Positions 7,409-16,250 of a stretch of 64,000 nt of DNA are shown piece after piece. Position 1 is the stretch's first letter. Every line of letters begins with the position of its first letter. The notes under the pieces were generated by a model that was given only the letters and a program-made list of their open reading frames with translations, did no database searches and was not told where the DNA came from. This DNA comes from Verrucomicrobiaceae bacterium (GTDB taxonomy: Bacteria; Verrucomicrobiota; Verrucomicrobiia; Verrucomicrobiales; Verrucomicrobiaceae): assembly GCA_947466075.1 (NCBI GenBank), contig CANIBP010000001.1, positions 434,001 through 498,000 on the forward strand. Reading direction: 5' to 3'. The position numbers and the translations under genes are program-made.

Positions 7409-8461
7409 ATGGCCATCTCCCTCGACGACATCCTGCAAGCAGCCGAAGACCATCAGGCGAGCGATATTTTCCTCCAGGAAGGCGAAGTGCCACGCATGAA
7501 GATCAACGAGCAGCTCATGATCTTCGGCGACGAGCCGCTACTCCTACCGGCAATGGCCGGCCTGTGGCAAGCCTGTGGCGGCGATACGCTGAACGACACC
7601 GATCGTGATTCCGGCCTGATCTCACGCACGCGCACGCGATTTCGCGTGAACCTGCACAAGGTGCTGGGCCGCATGGCCGCCGTGCTGCGCCGGATCCGCA
7701 CGGACATTCCAGCGCTCAGCACACTGGGTGCACCGGACTGGCTGATGCAGCGCTGGGCGCAGAAGCACAACGGCATGATCCTCGTCACCGGCTCCACCGG
7801 TCATGGTAAATCAACCACGCTGGCTGCACTGCTGCAGTGGATGAACGAAAACATCGCCCGCCATGTGGTGACGATCGAAGATCCCGTCGAGTACATCTTT
7901 GCGAACAACCGCTGCCTGTTCACGCAGCGTGAAGTAGGCCGTGATACGCCGACGTTTGCCCGCGGTCTGCGCGGCGCGATGCGCCAGGCGCCGGATGTGA
8001 TCTTCGTGGGAGAAATCCGCGACCACGAGACAGCTCTCACGGCGCTCCAAGCCTGCGAAACCGGCCATCTCGTGCTTGCCTCGATGCACTCGGCCACTGT
8101 GTCTGACACGATGGAGCGTTTTGTGAACATGTTCCCGCCGGACCAGATCGGCATCGGCCTGCATTTGCTTTCGCATCAACTCATCGGCGTGCTGTGCCAG
8201 AAACTCGTGCAGAATGTACAGGGCAAACTCTTCTTGCTGGCCGAACACATGGAAAACGGCGGTGCGGTGCGCGACTGGATCGCGAAGCGCAGCGTTTCCA
8301 ACCTTGTGGACTACATGAACCGGGGCAGCGATCCCAACACGCGAACCTTCCTTCACTCCATCGTTGCGGCCTATCAGGCTGGCATGATTTCTGAGACCGA
8401 GGCCATCGGTGCCGCTGGCAATGAAGCTGAATTCCGCCGCGCAGCCCGCGGCATTTCCTGA
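7409..8461 (+). CDS. PilT-like type IV pilus ATPase (first copy)
   Basis: A protein of 350 residues from ATG 7409 (MAISLDDIL); the frame is open further upstream inside the AGE gene. It has the N-terminal PAS-like region, then a GSPII_E/PilT ATPase core: Walker A GSTGHGKSTT near residue 127, the acidic box TIEDPVEYIF, Walker B VIFVGEIRDHET and the His box HLVLASMHSA. PilT-family hexamers drive pilus retraction at the cytoplasmic face of the inner membrane. The canonical AIRNLI motif near the C-terminus is not visible. A paralogue follows 17 bases downstream; no other pilus gene is in the window. Confidence 0.88.
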   Translation: MAISLDDILQAAEDHQASDIFLQEGEVPRMKINEQLMIFGDEPLLLPAMAGLWQACGGDTLNDTDRDSGLISRTRTRFRVNLHKVLGRMAAVLRRIRTDIPALSTLGAPDWLMQRWAQKHNGMILVTGSTGHGKSTTLAALLQWMNENIARHVVTIEDPVEYIFANNRCLFTQREVGRDTPTFARGLRGAMRQAPDVIFVGEIRDHETALTALQACETGHLVLASMHSATVSDTMERFVNMFPPDQIGIGLHLLSHQLIGVLCQKLVQNVQGKLFLLAEHMENGGAVRDWIAKRSVSNLVDYMNRGSDPNTRTFLHSIVAAYQAGMISETEAIGAAGNEAEFRRAARGIS

Positions 8462-8478
8462 CCCAACCCTGCTTCATT

Positions 8479-9573
8479 ATGCGCTCCCACGATCTTATCG
8501 AATACCTTGCCATGGTCACGAATCAGGGAGGCTCAGACCTGCATCTCAGCGTGGGTGCCGCGCCTACCGGCCGTATTTTTGGCCAGCTTCAGCCACTCAC
8601 GGATGAAATTCTCGATGATGGAGATATCCGTGACCTCGTCTTTGGCGTGCTGAAGGAAACCCAGCGCGCGAAACTGGAGCAAGACTGGGAACTGGACTTC
8701 GCCATCCAAGTGGAAAATCTCGGACGTTTTCGTGGCAACGCCTGCTACGTGGTTGGTCGCGTCGAGGCCTCATTCCGCTTCATTCCCGAGCAAATCCCTG
8801 AACTGCGCGACTTGGGCCACGGCCCGACCGTCGAATCGCTCTGCAGTTTGCGTGACGGTCTGATTCTGGTCACTGGCACCAGCAATTCCGGCAAGACCAC
8901 CACGCTCAGCTCGATGACGCAGCACATCTCACGCGAGCGTCAGGTGAACATCGTCAGCATTGAGGATCCTATTGAGTATGTGTTTAAACATTCGCGCAGC
9001 CTCGTGCGCCAGCGCCAAGTAGGCAGTGACACGCACTCCTTTGCACAAGCTTTGCGCAGCGCTTTACGCCAGGACGCGAATGTGATCGTCGTCAGCGAAT
9101 TGCGCGATCTCGAGACAATTCGCACCGCATTGACAGCCGCCGAGACCGGCCATCTCGTCATCAGCACGCTGCACACACAGGACGCCCCCTCGACCATCAT
9201 GCGCGTGCTGGATGCGTTCCCGGAAGATCAGCAGGACTTCGTCGCTTCACAGCTTGCGAATTGCCTACAAGGCGTGATTTGCCAGAATCTCATGCCACGT
9301 CAGGATCAGGACGGACGCGTGATGGCTTCGGAGATCATGGTGAATAACCAAGGCATCGCCTCCTGCATTCGCTCACGGCGGCTGCCGCAGTTACCCAGCT
9401 TGATCCAAATCGGCGCTGGAGACGGCATGCACACGATTGATGACAGTGTCACGCATCTGGCGATCCACGGCTTCATCTCGCTCGATGATGCGCTGCTGCG
9501 CGCGCGCGATAAAGACTTCGTGAACGCTGGCTACGAGCGCAAGATGCGCGAGCGTGAAGGCAAGAAGCGCTGA
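8479..9573 (+). CDS. PilT/PilU-like type IV pilus ATPase (second copy)
   Basis: A protein of 364 residues, with Walker A GTSNSGKTTT near residue 132, SIEDPIEYVF, a Walker B variant VIVVSELRDLET (Ser where Gly is usual) and His box HLVISTLHTQ. It is clearly paralogous to the gene 17 bases upstream and probably co-transcribed with it. Tandem PilT/PilU pairs are known, PilU being an accessory retraction ATPase; which copy plays which role cannot be told here. A strong hairpin follows the stop codon. Confidence 0.87.
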   Translation: MRSHDLIEYLAMVTNQGGSDLHLSVGAAPTGRIFGQLQPLTDEILDDGDIRDLVFGVLKETQRAKLEQDWELDFAIQVENLGRFRGNACYVVGRVEASFRFIPEQIPELRDLGHGPTVESLCSLRDGLILVTGTSNSGKTTTLSSMTQHISRERQVNIVSIEDPIEYVFKHSRSLVRQRQVGSDTHSFAQALRSALRQDANVIVVSELRDLETIRTALTAAETGHLVISTLHTQDAPSTIMRVLDAFPEDQQDFVASQLANCLQGVICQNLMPRQDQDGRVMASEIMVNNQGIASCIRSRRLPQLPSLIQIGAGDGMHTIDDSVTHLAIHGFISLDDALLRARDKDFVNAGYERKMREREGKKR

Positions 9574-9584
9574 GGCACAAAAAA

Positions 9585-9608
9585 GCGGAACCCGTTTCCA
9601 GGTTCCGC
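9585..9608. terminator. Bidirectional intrinsic terminator
   Basis: GCGGAACC at 9585-9592 pairs exactly with GGTTCCGC at 9601-9608, with an 8-base loop. Six A precede it and CTTTT follows. It stands between the converging ends of the second PilT-like gene (stop at 9573) and the small metal-site gene (stop at 9643), so it can serve both strands. Confidence 0.8.
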
Positions 9609-9642
9609 CTTTTAAACGCTGAATGAATCAGCGCCGTATTCT

Positions 9643-9822
9643 TTACTTGTTCTTGGCGTCGAACTTGGCTTTGCACTTCTCGCAGCAGAAGGAGACGGTT
9701 TTGCCGTCTTTGCCGGTGCTGGTGATGCTGGAATCAGCAGGCTTGCCGCTGATCGGGCATTTGTCGGCAGCGAAAGCTGCGGAGGAGAGGGAGAGCAAGG
9801 CGACGGTGAGCAGAGTTTTCAT
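9643..9822 (-). CDS. Small secreted YHS/TRASH-like metal-site protein
   Basis: A protein of 59 residues with a signal peptide (MKTLLTVALLSLSSAAFA) and a mature part of about 40 residues: CPISGKPAD, then FCCEKCKAKFD near the end. The CPxSGxxx...FCCxxCxxxF pattern is that of YHS/TRASH-type treble-clef metal-binding modules, linked to copper or other heavy metals. It would act in the periplasm. Read directly from the minus strand with stop TAA; the shared terminator lies just past its end. The metal is unknown. Confidence 0.75.
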   Translation of the reverse strand: MKTLLTVALLSLSSAAFAADKCPISGKPADSSITSTGKDGKTVSFCCEKCKAKFDAKNK

Positions 9823-9977
9823 CGATTGAGTTTAGTTTGTTGTTTTGCCCGGCCAAATGGCCGGACACCGCATGAACGTATGAAAGCCGGCGTTTCTTGT
9901 CGATCCTTATCTTTTCCTTGCCACAGCGCCCGCCGAACCGCTAAAACTCGCGCGCTACCACCACCCTCGCCCCAACC

Positions 9978-11303
9978 ATGAGTTTTCTCTCCCGTGAAGC
10001 CACCGTCGCCCAGCCCGGATTCAGCCGCTGGCTTGTTCCGCCAGCCGCTGTGGCTGTTCACATGTGTATCGGGCAGGTGTACGCCTTCAATGTTTTCAAT
10101 GTGCCGCTCACACAAGCCGGTGCGGGCTGGACGATTCCACAAGTCGGCTGGATTTACTCCATCGCGCTGTTCATGCTGGGCATCTCCGCTGCCGTATTCG
10201 GCAAATGGGTGGAACGCAGCGGCCCACGCAAGACGATGCTGGCCAGTTGCTTCTGCTTTTGCGGTGGGCTGTTGATTTCGGCGCTCGGCGTGAAGCTGAA
10301 GCTGCTGTGGCTGCTTTATCTCGGCTACGGTTTCACCGGCGGCATCGGTTTGGGTCTCGGCTACATCTCGCCGGTTTCCACTTTGATGAAATGGTTTCCG
10401 GATCGCCCCGGCATGGCCACCGGTATGGCGATCATGGGTTTCGGTGGTGGTGCCATGATCGGCGCACCGCTGGGCGTGAAATTGATGGAGCATTTCAAAA
10501 CCTCTCCCAGCGTCGGTGTTGCCGAGGCATTTATGATGATGGCAGGCCTTTACGCCGTTTCGATGCTCTTTGGGGCCTTCATCGTGCGGGTGCCTGCGCC
10601 AGGCTGGAAACCTGACGGCTGGGAGCCGAAAGAGCACATCAAACCGATGACCACCAATGCCAACGTCTCTGTCGATGTGGCATGGAAGACGCCACAGTTC
10701 TGGTTCCTGTGGATCGTGCTGTGCATGAACGTAAGCGCGGGCATTGGCATCCTTGGTCAGGCCTCGAAGATGTGTACAGACATGTTTGGCGTCAGCGTCG
10801 CGGTGGGTGGCGGTTTTGCCGGCCTGCTGAGCATTTTCAACATGGGTGGCCGCTTCGTTTGGTCTTCTACCTCCGACATCATCGGTCGCAAGGCCGTCTA
10901 TTGCATCTATTTCATCCTCGGTGCCGCTTTGTACTGCCTCATTCCCTACACGCAGAAGCTTGGCAACGAGACTTTGTTCGTCATCGTCACCGCCATCATC
11001 ATCAGCATGTATGGCGGCGGTTTCGCGACCATCCCAGCCTATTTGCGGGACATGTTCGGCACCTATCAAGTCGGCGCGATTCACGGCCGGCTCATCACCG
11101 CGTGGTCCATCGCCGCCCTCGTCGGCCCCAGCTTGGTAAACTACGTATCCACTGCCAACATCGAATCCGGCATGCCCAAAACCCAGGCTTATAACTCGAC
11201 GATGTATTTTATGGCCTGCCTGCTCATCGTCGGCCTCATCGCCAATCTGCTCGTCCGTCCGGTCGATGCCAAATACCACCTCGCTGAAAACCCCAAAGCC
11301 TGA
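9978..11303 (+). CDS. OFA-family MFS transporter (oxalate/formate antiporter-like)
   Basis: A protein of 441 residues with twelve predicted membrane segments. Typical OFA text includes the opening helix with GQVYAFNVFNVPL, YGFTGGIGLGLGYISPVSTLMKWFPDRPGMATGMAIMGFG in helices 4-5, and WSSTSDIIGRKAVY after helix 8. The family transports oxalate, formate and other small monocarboxylates; many members have other substrates. Gly- and Trp-rich, in the cytoplasmic membrane. Six bases after its stop a 39-residue membrane protein begins, which supports co-expression. The substrate is not deducible. Confidence 0.85.
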   Translation: MSFLSREATVAQPGFSRWLVPPAAVAVHMCIGQVYAFNVFNVPLTQAGAGWTIPQVGWIYSIALFMLGISAAVFGKWVERSGPRKTMLASCFCFCGGLLISALGVKLKLLWLLYLGYGFTGGIGLGLGYISPVSTLMKWFPDRPGMATGMAIMGFGGGAMIGAPLGVKLMEHFKTSPSVGVAEAFMMMAGLYAVSMLFGAFIVRVPAPGWKPDGWEPKEHIKPMTTNANVSVDVAWKTPQFWFLWIVLCMNVSAGIGILGQASKMCTDMFGVSVAVGGGFAGLLSIFNMGGRFVWSSTSDIIGRKAVYCIYFILGAALYCLIPYTQKLGNETLFVIVTAIIISMYGGGFATIPAYLRDMFGTYQVGAIHGRLITAWSIAALVGPSLVNYVSTANIESGMPKTQAYNSTMYFMACLLIVGLIANLLVRPVDAKYHLAENPKA

Positions 11304-11309
11304 TCTGCC

Positions 11310-11429
11310 ATGAAAGCCATCCTTCTTCTCATCGCCTGGACCTGGATCACCATGCCGCTCGGCTGGGGCGTGTATCAGTCCGTGCAGAAATCTCTGCCGC
11401 TGTTTGGCATCACGGCAGTTGCGAAGTAG
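11310..11429 (+). CDS. 39-residue membrane protein, putative MFS small subunit
   Basis: A 40-codon ORF from ATG 11310, starting 6 bases after the transporter stop. It encodes one hydrophobic helix (ILLLIAWTWITMPLGWGVY) followed by a short tail (QSVQKSLPLFGITAVAK). Very short single-helix proteins directly behind OFA-type MFS genes are, as I recall, annotated as an MFS transporter small subunit, and the LGWGVYQS signature fits that memory. It probably sits in the cytoplasmic membrane beside the transporter. Confidence 0.7.
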   Translation: MKAILLLIAWTWITMPLGWGVYQSVQKSLPLFGITAVAK

Positions 11430-11453
11430 TGCAGGCATCGCTTTGATGCCGCC

Positions 11454-12752
11454 ATGCTTTCGAACGCCACTTTCTTCCTCGCCCGACGCTACCTGCGCGC
11501 GAAGCGTTCGTTTGTCTCGGTGATCACCGTGATCTCGATCCTCGGTGTTGCCGTGGGCGTGCTGATGATGATCGTGGTCAGTTCGGTGATGAAAGGCTTT
11601 GAGGGCGAGTTCCGCAAAGTCCTCATCGGCTCCGAGCCGCACATCCTGCTGCACCCGCAGGACAACAAGCCTGCATCAACGAAAGCCACGGCAGAGCTAC
11701 TCGCTAAAATCCGCTCACAAGCAGACGTCCTTGCCGCCAGCAGCTACATCCGCAGCGTGATGTACGCGGAACGAGAGGGACAACAGTCCGGCATGGATGT
11801 CATCGGCTTGCCGGAGGATGGCGGGAAGTTTTACATGGCCAAGATCGCCAAGCACCTGCTTGAAGGATCGTTGGATTTAAGCCCCGGCGGCGTGGTCTGT
11901 GCGGATTACGTCGCCAGTCAGCTCAATGCACATCCCGGCGACAAGATCAGCGTCTATGCCTCCAGCAACGTCACCAGCGCCGTGAAACGCTTCCGCATCG
12001 CTACCGATGAGCAGGATGAGGCCAAACGCCACGCCGCCTACAAGGACATCAAACTTCACCCGCAGGAACTGAAACTGCTCGGTTACACGCGGGCAGAAAT
12101 TGCCGGAGCCTATGGCTACACCACACTCGAAACCGCCCAGCAAATTTTCGACTTCGGTGATCAAGTCAGCGGTGTGCTGATCGAGTTAAAGCAACCCGGC
12201 GAGGTGAAGGACGTGATCAAGCGGTTCACTGCCGCAGAAATCATCCCCGCTGGCTGGAGTGCTTCGTTATGGACGGATGCGGGAGACGCACGCCTCGCCG
12301 CGATGAGCAACGAGCGCATCATGATGTGGATCGTGCTCATGATCATCGCCGTCGTGGCCGCGTTCTCCGTCATGAACACCACGATCACTGTCACCACGCA
12401 GAAACGCCGTGAAATTGGCGTGCTCACCGCATTGGGGTCACGACAAAGCCAGATCATCGGCATCTTCGTCGCGCAGGCAGCCTTTGTCGGCACACTCGGC
12501 ACTTTGACCGGCCTTGCGTTGAGCGGTCTGGTGCTTTGGCTCCGCGATGACATTCGCATGGGCATCGCCGTGCTCAGCGGTGGCAATGCCAATGCCTCTT
12601 CCGAAATGTTTTTGGCGACGATTCCGGCGCAAATCGAGCCTTGGTTCATCGCCGTGGTTTGCCTCGGCTCCATCACCCTCTGCCTCCTCGCCGCTCTTCC
12701 ACCCGCGTGGCTTGCCTCCCGCGTCGATCCCGCCGTCGCGCTACGCGATTAA
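11454..12752 (+). CDS. LolC/LolE-type ABC permease (first copy)
   Basis: A protein of 432 residues with the FtsX/MacB-PCD layout: a membrane helix at about 20-45 (SVITVISILGVAVGVLMM), a periplasmic domain of about 220 residues, then three C-terminal helices starting at MMWIVLMIIAVVAAFSVMN and the conserved TTQKRREIGVLTALGS loop. This is the LolC/LolE family, which extracts lipoproteins from the inner membrane. It is followed 11 bases later by a close paralogue. A LolD ATPase gene is not in the window. Confidence 0.85.
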   Translation: MLSNATFFLARRYLRAKRSFVSVITVISILGVAVGVLMMIVVSSVMKGFEGEFRKVLIGSEPHILLHPQDNKPASTKATAELLAKIRSQADVLAASSYIRSVMYAEREGQQSGMDVIGLPEDGGKFYMAKIAKHLLEGSLDLSPGGVVCADYVASQLNAHPGDKISVYASSNVTSAVKRFRIATDEQDEAKRHAAYKDIKLHPQELKLLGYTRAEIAGAYGYTTLETAQQIFDFGDQVSGVLIELKQPGEVKDVIKRFTAAEIIPAGWSASLWTDAGDARLAAMSNERIMMWIVLMIIAVVAAFSVMNTTITVTTQKRREIGVLTALGSRQSQIIGIFVAQAAFVGTLGTLTGLALSGLVLWLRDDIRMGIAVLSGGNANASSEMFLATIPAQIEPWFIAVVCLGSITLCLLAALPPAWLASRVDPAVALRD

Positions 12753-12763
12753 TTCACGAACTC

Positions 12764-14068
12764 ATGCAAAGCGCCCCACTCTTCCTCGCCCTGCGCTATC
12801 TGCGGCCCACGCGTTCGTTCATCTCGGTCATCACCGTGATTTCGATGCTCGGCGTCATGCTTGGCGTTGGCGTGCTGGTGTTCGTCATGTCCGTGTTCAG
12901 CGGTTGGCAGCGCGAGTTCCGCCAGATGCTCATTGGTTTCGAGCCGCATGCGATGGTGCAACCGATGTCCTCGCGTGATGACGGCCCCAAAGCCGATTGG
13001 CGCGAGCTGCGCAAAACCCTCGCCGCACATCCCGATGTCGTTTCCGCTGTGCCAGTGGCCGAAGGTGTCGTTGTGGTCGAGAACGAAGGCAATCTGCAAG
13101 GCGTCAACGTCATCGGCATGGCAGATGAGGCGGACAATGGCCTGCTGAAAAAGCTCACGAAGCACCTCAAGGAAGGAAGCTTCGACCTCAAGGGCGACAC
13201 CATCATCCTGACCGACAAATTCGCCCGCGAGATCGGCGCGAGGATCGGCGACACACTCGTCGTGCATGCCGCCGACAGCGTGAATCAATTCATCCAGCAA
13301 GTGCGCGAGATTCCCGAGGACACCGAGGAGAAAAAGCGCGCCGAAGCCCTCGACAACGTCACTGTCTTGTCGAAAGACCTCAAACTCGTCGCCACGCTAC
13401 GTGCCGACACCGCCGGACAACGCGGCTACGTGCCGCTGCATGTTGCGCAGGAGTTCTTCAGCCTCGAAAGCAACGTCAGCGGCATCGAACTCGAATTGAA
13501 ACAGCCCGATGCGGCCGAAGGCATCATGCAGGCCATCTACAAGTCCGGCACGCTGCCCGAAACCTGGGGCTACCACACCTGGGACCAGCAGCACGGCATG
13601 ATGCTCGAATCCGTCGAAAACCAGCGCACCATGATGTGGTTCCTGCTGCTCTTCATCATGCTCGTCGCCGCCATCTGCGTGATGAACACCACCATCACTG
13701 TCACCGTGAAAAAACGCCGCGAAATCGGTATCCTCACCGCCCTCGGCACACGCGCGTGGCAGATCATCGCCATCTTCGTCTCACAAGCCGGGATCGTCGC
13801 GCTTGTCGGTGTCGCCGCCGGACTCGCTGGCGGTTTCTTCTTCCTCAGCATCCGCAACGTCCTGCGCGAACAGATCGCCGGACTCACCGGTCGCGACATC
13901 TTCCCGCAGGACATCTACTTCCTCTCCAGCATCCCCGCGCACACCAATCTCAGTGACCTGCTCTTCATCTGCTCCACCGCCGTCTCGCTCTGCCTTGTCG
14001 CCGCGTTGGTTCCCGCGTGGTTCGCAGCGCGTGTTGATCCGGCGGTGGCGTTGCGGGATGGAGGTTAG
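12764..14068 (+). CDS. LolC/LolE-type ABC permease (second copy)
   Basis: A protein of 434 residues from ATG 12764 (MQSAPLFLALRYL); the longer open frame upstream lies inside the first copy. It has the same plan as its neighbour: SVITVISMLGVMLGVGVLV helix, periplasmic domain, then MMWFLLLFIMLVAAICVMN and VKKRREIGILTALGT. The two copies could form a LolC-LolE heterodimer. Its TAG overlaps, tail to tail by four bases, the stop codon of the next gene on the other strand. Confidence 0.85.
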   Translation: MQSAPLFLALRYLRPTRSFISVITVISMLGVMLGVGVLVFVMSVFSGWQREFRQMLIGFEPHAMVQPMSSRDDGPKADWRELRKTLAAHPDVVSAVPVAEGVVVVENEGNLQGVNVIGMADEADNGLLKKLTKHLKEGSFDLKGDTIILTDKFAREIGARIGDTLVVHAADSVNQFIQQVREIPEDTEEKKRAEALDNVTVLSKDLKLVATLRADTAGQRGYVPLHVAQEFFSLESNVSGIELELKQPDAAEGIMQAIYKSGTLPETWGYHTWDQQHGMMLESVENQRTMMWFLLLFIMLVAAICVMNTTITVTVKKRREIGILTALGTRAWQIIAIFVSQAGIVALVGVAAGLAGGFFFLSIRNVLREQIAGLTGRDIFPQDIYFLSSIPAHTNLSDLLFICSTAVSLCLVAALVPAWFAARVDPAVALRDGG

Positions 14069-14379
14069 TCTTTGCTGTTTGCTGAGATCGTTTTCTTCGC
14101 CTTCTTGGTAAAAGCGCCATGGAAGATCATAGAGACGATAGCGGGGATCGTTCCAATATCGAGAAGCGCTGGAAGCCATAGCCAAACCCAAATACCTGGG
14201 ATTGGACAGATAAGGACTGCCGCCATTCCTGCCATACCACCAAACAGTAGAACAAGTGAAGTGGACCCATGCCTTCTGGCTGCACTAATGATACTTCCCA
14301 TGTTGCCAACAGCGCATAGGAGCCAGAAAAGGCCGAGCAGAATGGCGAGCACCCAACGAATGATGATTAACGCGGTCAT
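14065..14379 (-). CDS. Small four-helix membrane protein, unknown
   Basis: A protein of 104 residues from ATG 14379 (MTALIIIRWVL); a TTG 8 codons upstream is less likely. It has about three to four hydrophobic segments (LAILLGLFWLLCAVG, LVLLFGGMAGMAAVLIC, WVWLWLPALLDIG and a shorter one) and a Lys-rich C-tail. I do not recognise a family. It lies between the converging Lol permease and, in the same direction, the DUF3592 gene 33 bases upstream of it. Confidence 0.6.
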   Translation of the reverse strand: MTALIIIRWVLAILLGLFWLLCAVGNMGSIISAARRHGSTSLVLLFGGMAGMAAVLICPIPGIWVWLWLPALLDIGTIPAIVSMIFHGAFTKKAKKTISANSKD

Positions 14380-14411
14380 TTGATTTTGGATAGCTGCTAA
14401 CAACTATAACA

Positions 14412-16193
14412 TCACCCACGCTTCCGCCAATCCTCCAATCGTTTCGCCAGCGTCTCCGCCGTGACGGATTCGGTGATGCCGTCGATGAGCGTCTTGGTTT
14501 TGCCAAAGGTCGTCTCGGCGCGCACGCGGTAGTAGAGCTGGTTCCCGGACTGCATGTTCGTGTCGTGCGTGAAGCCGACGATGTGACGCGGCGCATACGT
14601 ATCGTGCCAGGAGTAGAAGGAGCCAATGCTGTTCACGATGCGCAGCTCATCGGCGTTGATCTCCACGCGGCGGCGATGCAGCAGCGTCCACAGGCCGCCG
14701 CCGAGGATGAGCGGTGAAGTCACGCCCCAGATGAAGCGGAATAGAAACGGCGCGCCTTGCTTTACCATGAAGACAAAGGCGGCGAACCAGAACGCGCCAA
14801 AGATGAGCAGGAAGATGCCCATGCCGCGAAAACGGCCCGGCGGGCAGTCGATGAGCACCGGCACGCCAGCGGCGTCGAACTCGGCATGCACGCCGCTTTT
14901 TTGCAGCCGTATTTCGAGCTGTTCGGTGTCCGGGGCGATGGCCTCCACGTCGTATGCCGCCGCTTCAGCCGCCTGGGCATCCTGTGCGGTGCCAAACACG
15001 GGCAGCGGCAGAGTGGCGGGCTTGCCGCCTTGCGCAGAACTGATCTCCATGAGCCACAGATGCTGTTCGGCATCGTCGGCAGACGCGGTGGCCTCATCCA
15101 CAAGCGTACACGGCAAACCACGCGGGATGTCGATGCGCAGCGGCAGCGCCACACCGCTGATCTCACGCCGTGCCTCGGCGGCAGAAAGCGTCAGGGTGTG
15201 CTCCCAGATCGTTTCTTTGGCAGTGGTGCGACTGTCGCCGCTGCTGCGAGTAATCTGACGCTGGCAGAGCACGTGGACGTTGATGTTCGTGAGCGGCGAG
15301 AGCACACGATCCAGGCGCAATTCGCCCTCCAGCGCATGACCAATCATGATGGGACGTTGCTTGAGCTGCAAGCCCGGCACGCCGATAGCCAGCCGCGTTT
15401 TCACCCGCTGCCATGCAAACCGCAGCGGGATCAAGGCGAGCAGAGATGGCAGTAGCGCGAGCACCGAGAGCGGAGAGGTGGAAATTTCGCCGCTGACCAG
15501 CACTGCGAGCGCCAGCGGCGCCTGCACCAACAGAAACCAGCCCGCAATGCCGAGGATGAACGGCAGGCCATCCTTGCTCGCGGTGATCACATCACCCGCC
15601 CACTCACGCTGCCAACGCCAAGGCTCACCGGGATGCTGTGCGCTGAGTTGTTTACTGAGACTCACATCGCGTGACTGCAGCCAGCCGCCAATCGCGACGG
15701 TGAACCCCGCGAGCGGGAAGACCATGGGGAAGATGGACATCAACAACATCAATCCCCAACGCAGATCACGAAACAGCACCGCCTGCTCCGGCTTGGCCGG
15801 ATTCACATAGCAGCGAAACGGTCGTTCTTTGCCCGCGAAGGCGTGAATCTGCGCATTCGCTCGCTCTTGGAAGTCACCGATGTTGTCCGAGCCGCCGGTG
15901 AGTGCCACTTCATCGCTGTGATAGGTGCGTCCACGGTATTGATAGCGGTAATTCGCCTCCACCTTATGCGTCGTCCCACCTTTGCTGCCGCGTGAGGTTT
16001 TCATCTCCGCCTTTTCAATCCAACACGGCACCTCTTCCCAGCCGCGTGCCGACCACCAGGTGCTGATGACTGGAAAATACAGAAACCAGCCGATGGCCAG
16101 CCCCGCAATGATGAACGGCAGCCCAAACAGCACGGCGCAGCCGCCGCTGAGCTGTTTGGTGGATCGGGGAGATGAGCGAAAGCGTGCTGACAT
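14412..16193 (-). CDS. DUF3592-domain membrane protein
   Basis: A protein of 593 residues from ATG 16193 (MSARFRSSPRS); an upstream in-frame ATG at 16268 would add an unlikely tail overlapping the divergent gene. The start resembles DUF3592: a first membrane helix (GGCAVLFGLPFIIAGLAIG), a soluble part with YRYQYRGRTYHSDEV and RCYVNPAKPEQAVLF, then a second helix. Further helices occur near residues 230-280 and 475-525, around a large soluble region. DUF3592 proteins are membrane proteins without a settled role. The length is well above that of the simple DUF3592 family. Confidence 0.65.
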   Translation of the reverse strand: MSARFRSSPRSTKQLSGGCAVLFGLPFIIAGLAIGWFLYFPVISTWWSARGWEEVPCWIEKAEMKTSRGSKGGTTHKVEANYRYQYRGRTYHSDEVALTGGSDNIGDFQERANAQIHAFAGKERPFRCYVNPAKPEQAVLFRDLRWGLMLLMSIFPMVFPLAGFTVAIGGWLQSRDVSLSKQLSAQHPGEPWRWQREWAGDVITASKDGLPFILGIAGWFLLVQAPLALAVLVSGEISTSPLSVLALLPSLLALIPLRFAWQRVKTRLAIGVPGLQLKQRPIMIGHALEGELRLDRVLSPLTNINVHVLCQRQITRSSGDSRTTAKETIWEHTLTLSAAEARREISGVALPLRIDIPRGLPCTLVDEATASADDAEQHLWLMEISSAQGGKPATLPLPVFGTAQDAQAAEAAAYDVEAIAPDTEQLEIRLQKSGVHAEFDAAGVPVLIDCPPGRFRGMGIFLLIFGAFWFAAFVFMVKQGAPFLFRFIWGVTSPLILGGGLWTLLHRRRVEINADELRIVNSIGSFYSWHDTYAPRHIVGFTHDTNMQSGNQLYYRVRAETTFGKTKTLIDGITESVTAETLAKRLEDWRKRG

Positions 16194-16250
16194 CGGTGAA
16201 CATGGCACAAACCGGCTGACATCTGCAACCATCTCGTGCCATGATGCGAG

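Noticed and set aside
9819..11654. A 611-codon open frame antisense to the OFA transporter
   Set aside because: The translation is full of His, Asp and Gln low-complexity text typical of a GC-rich gene read backwards, and a well-supported transporter covers the same bases.
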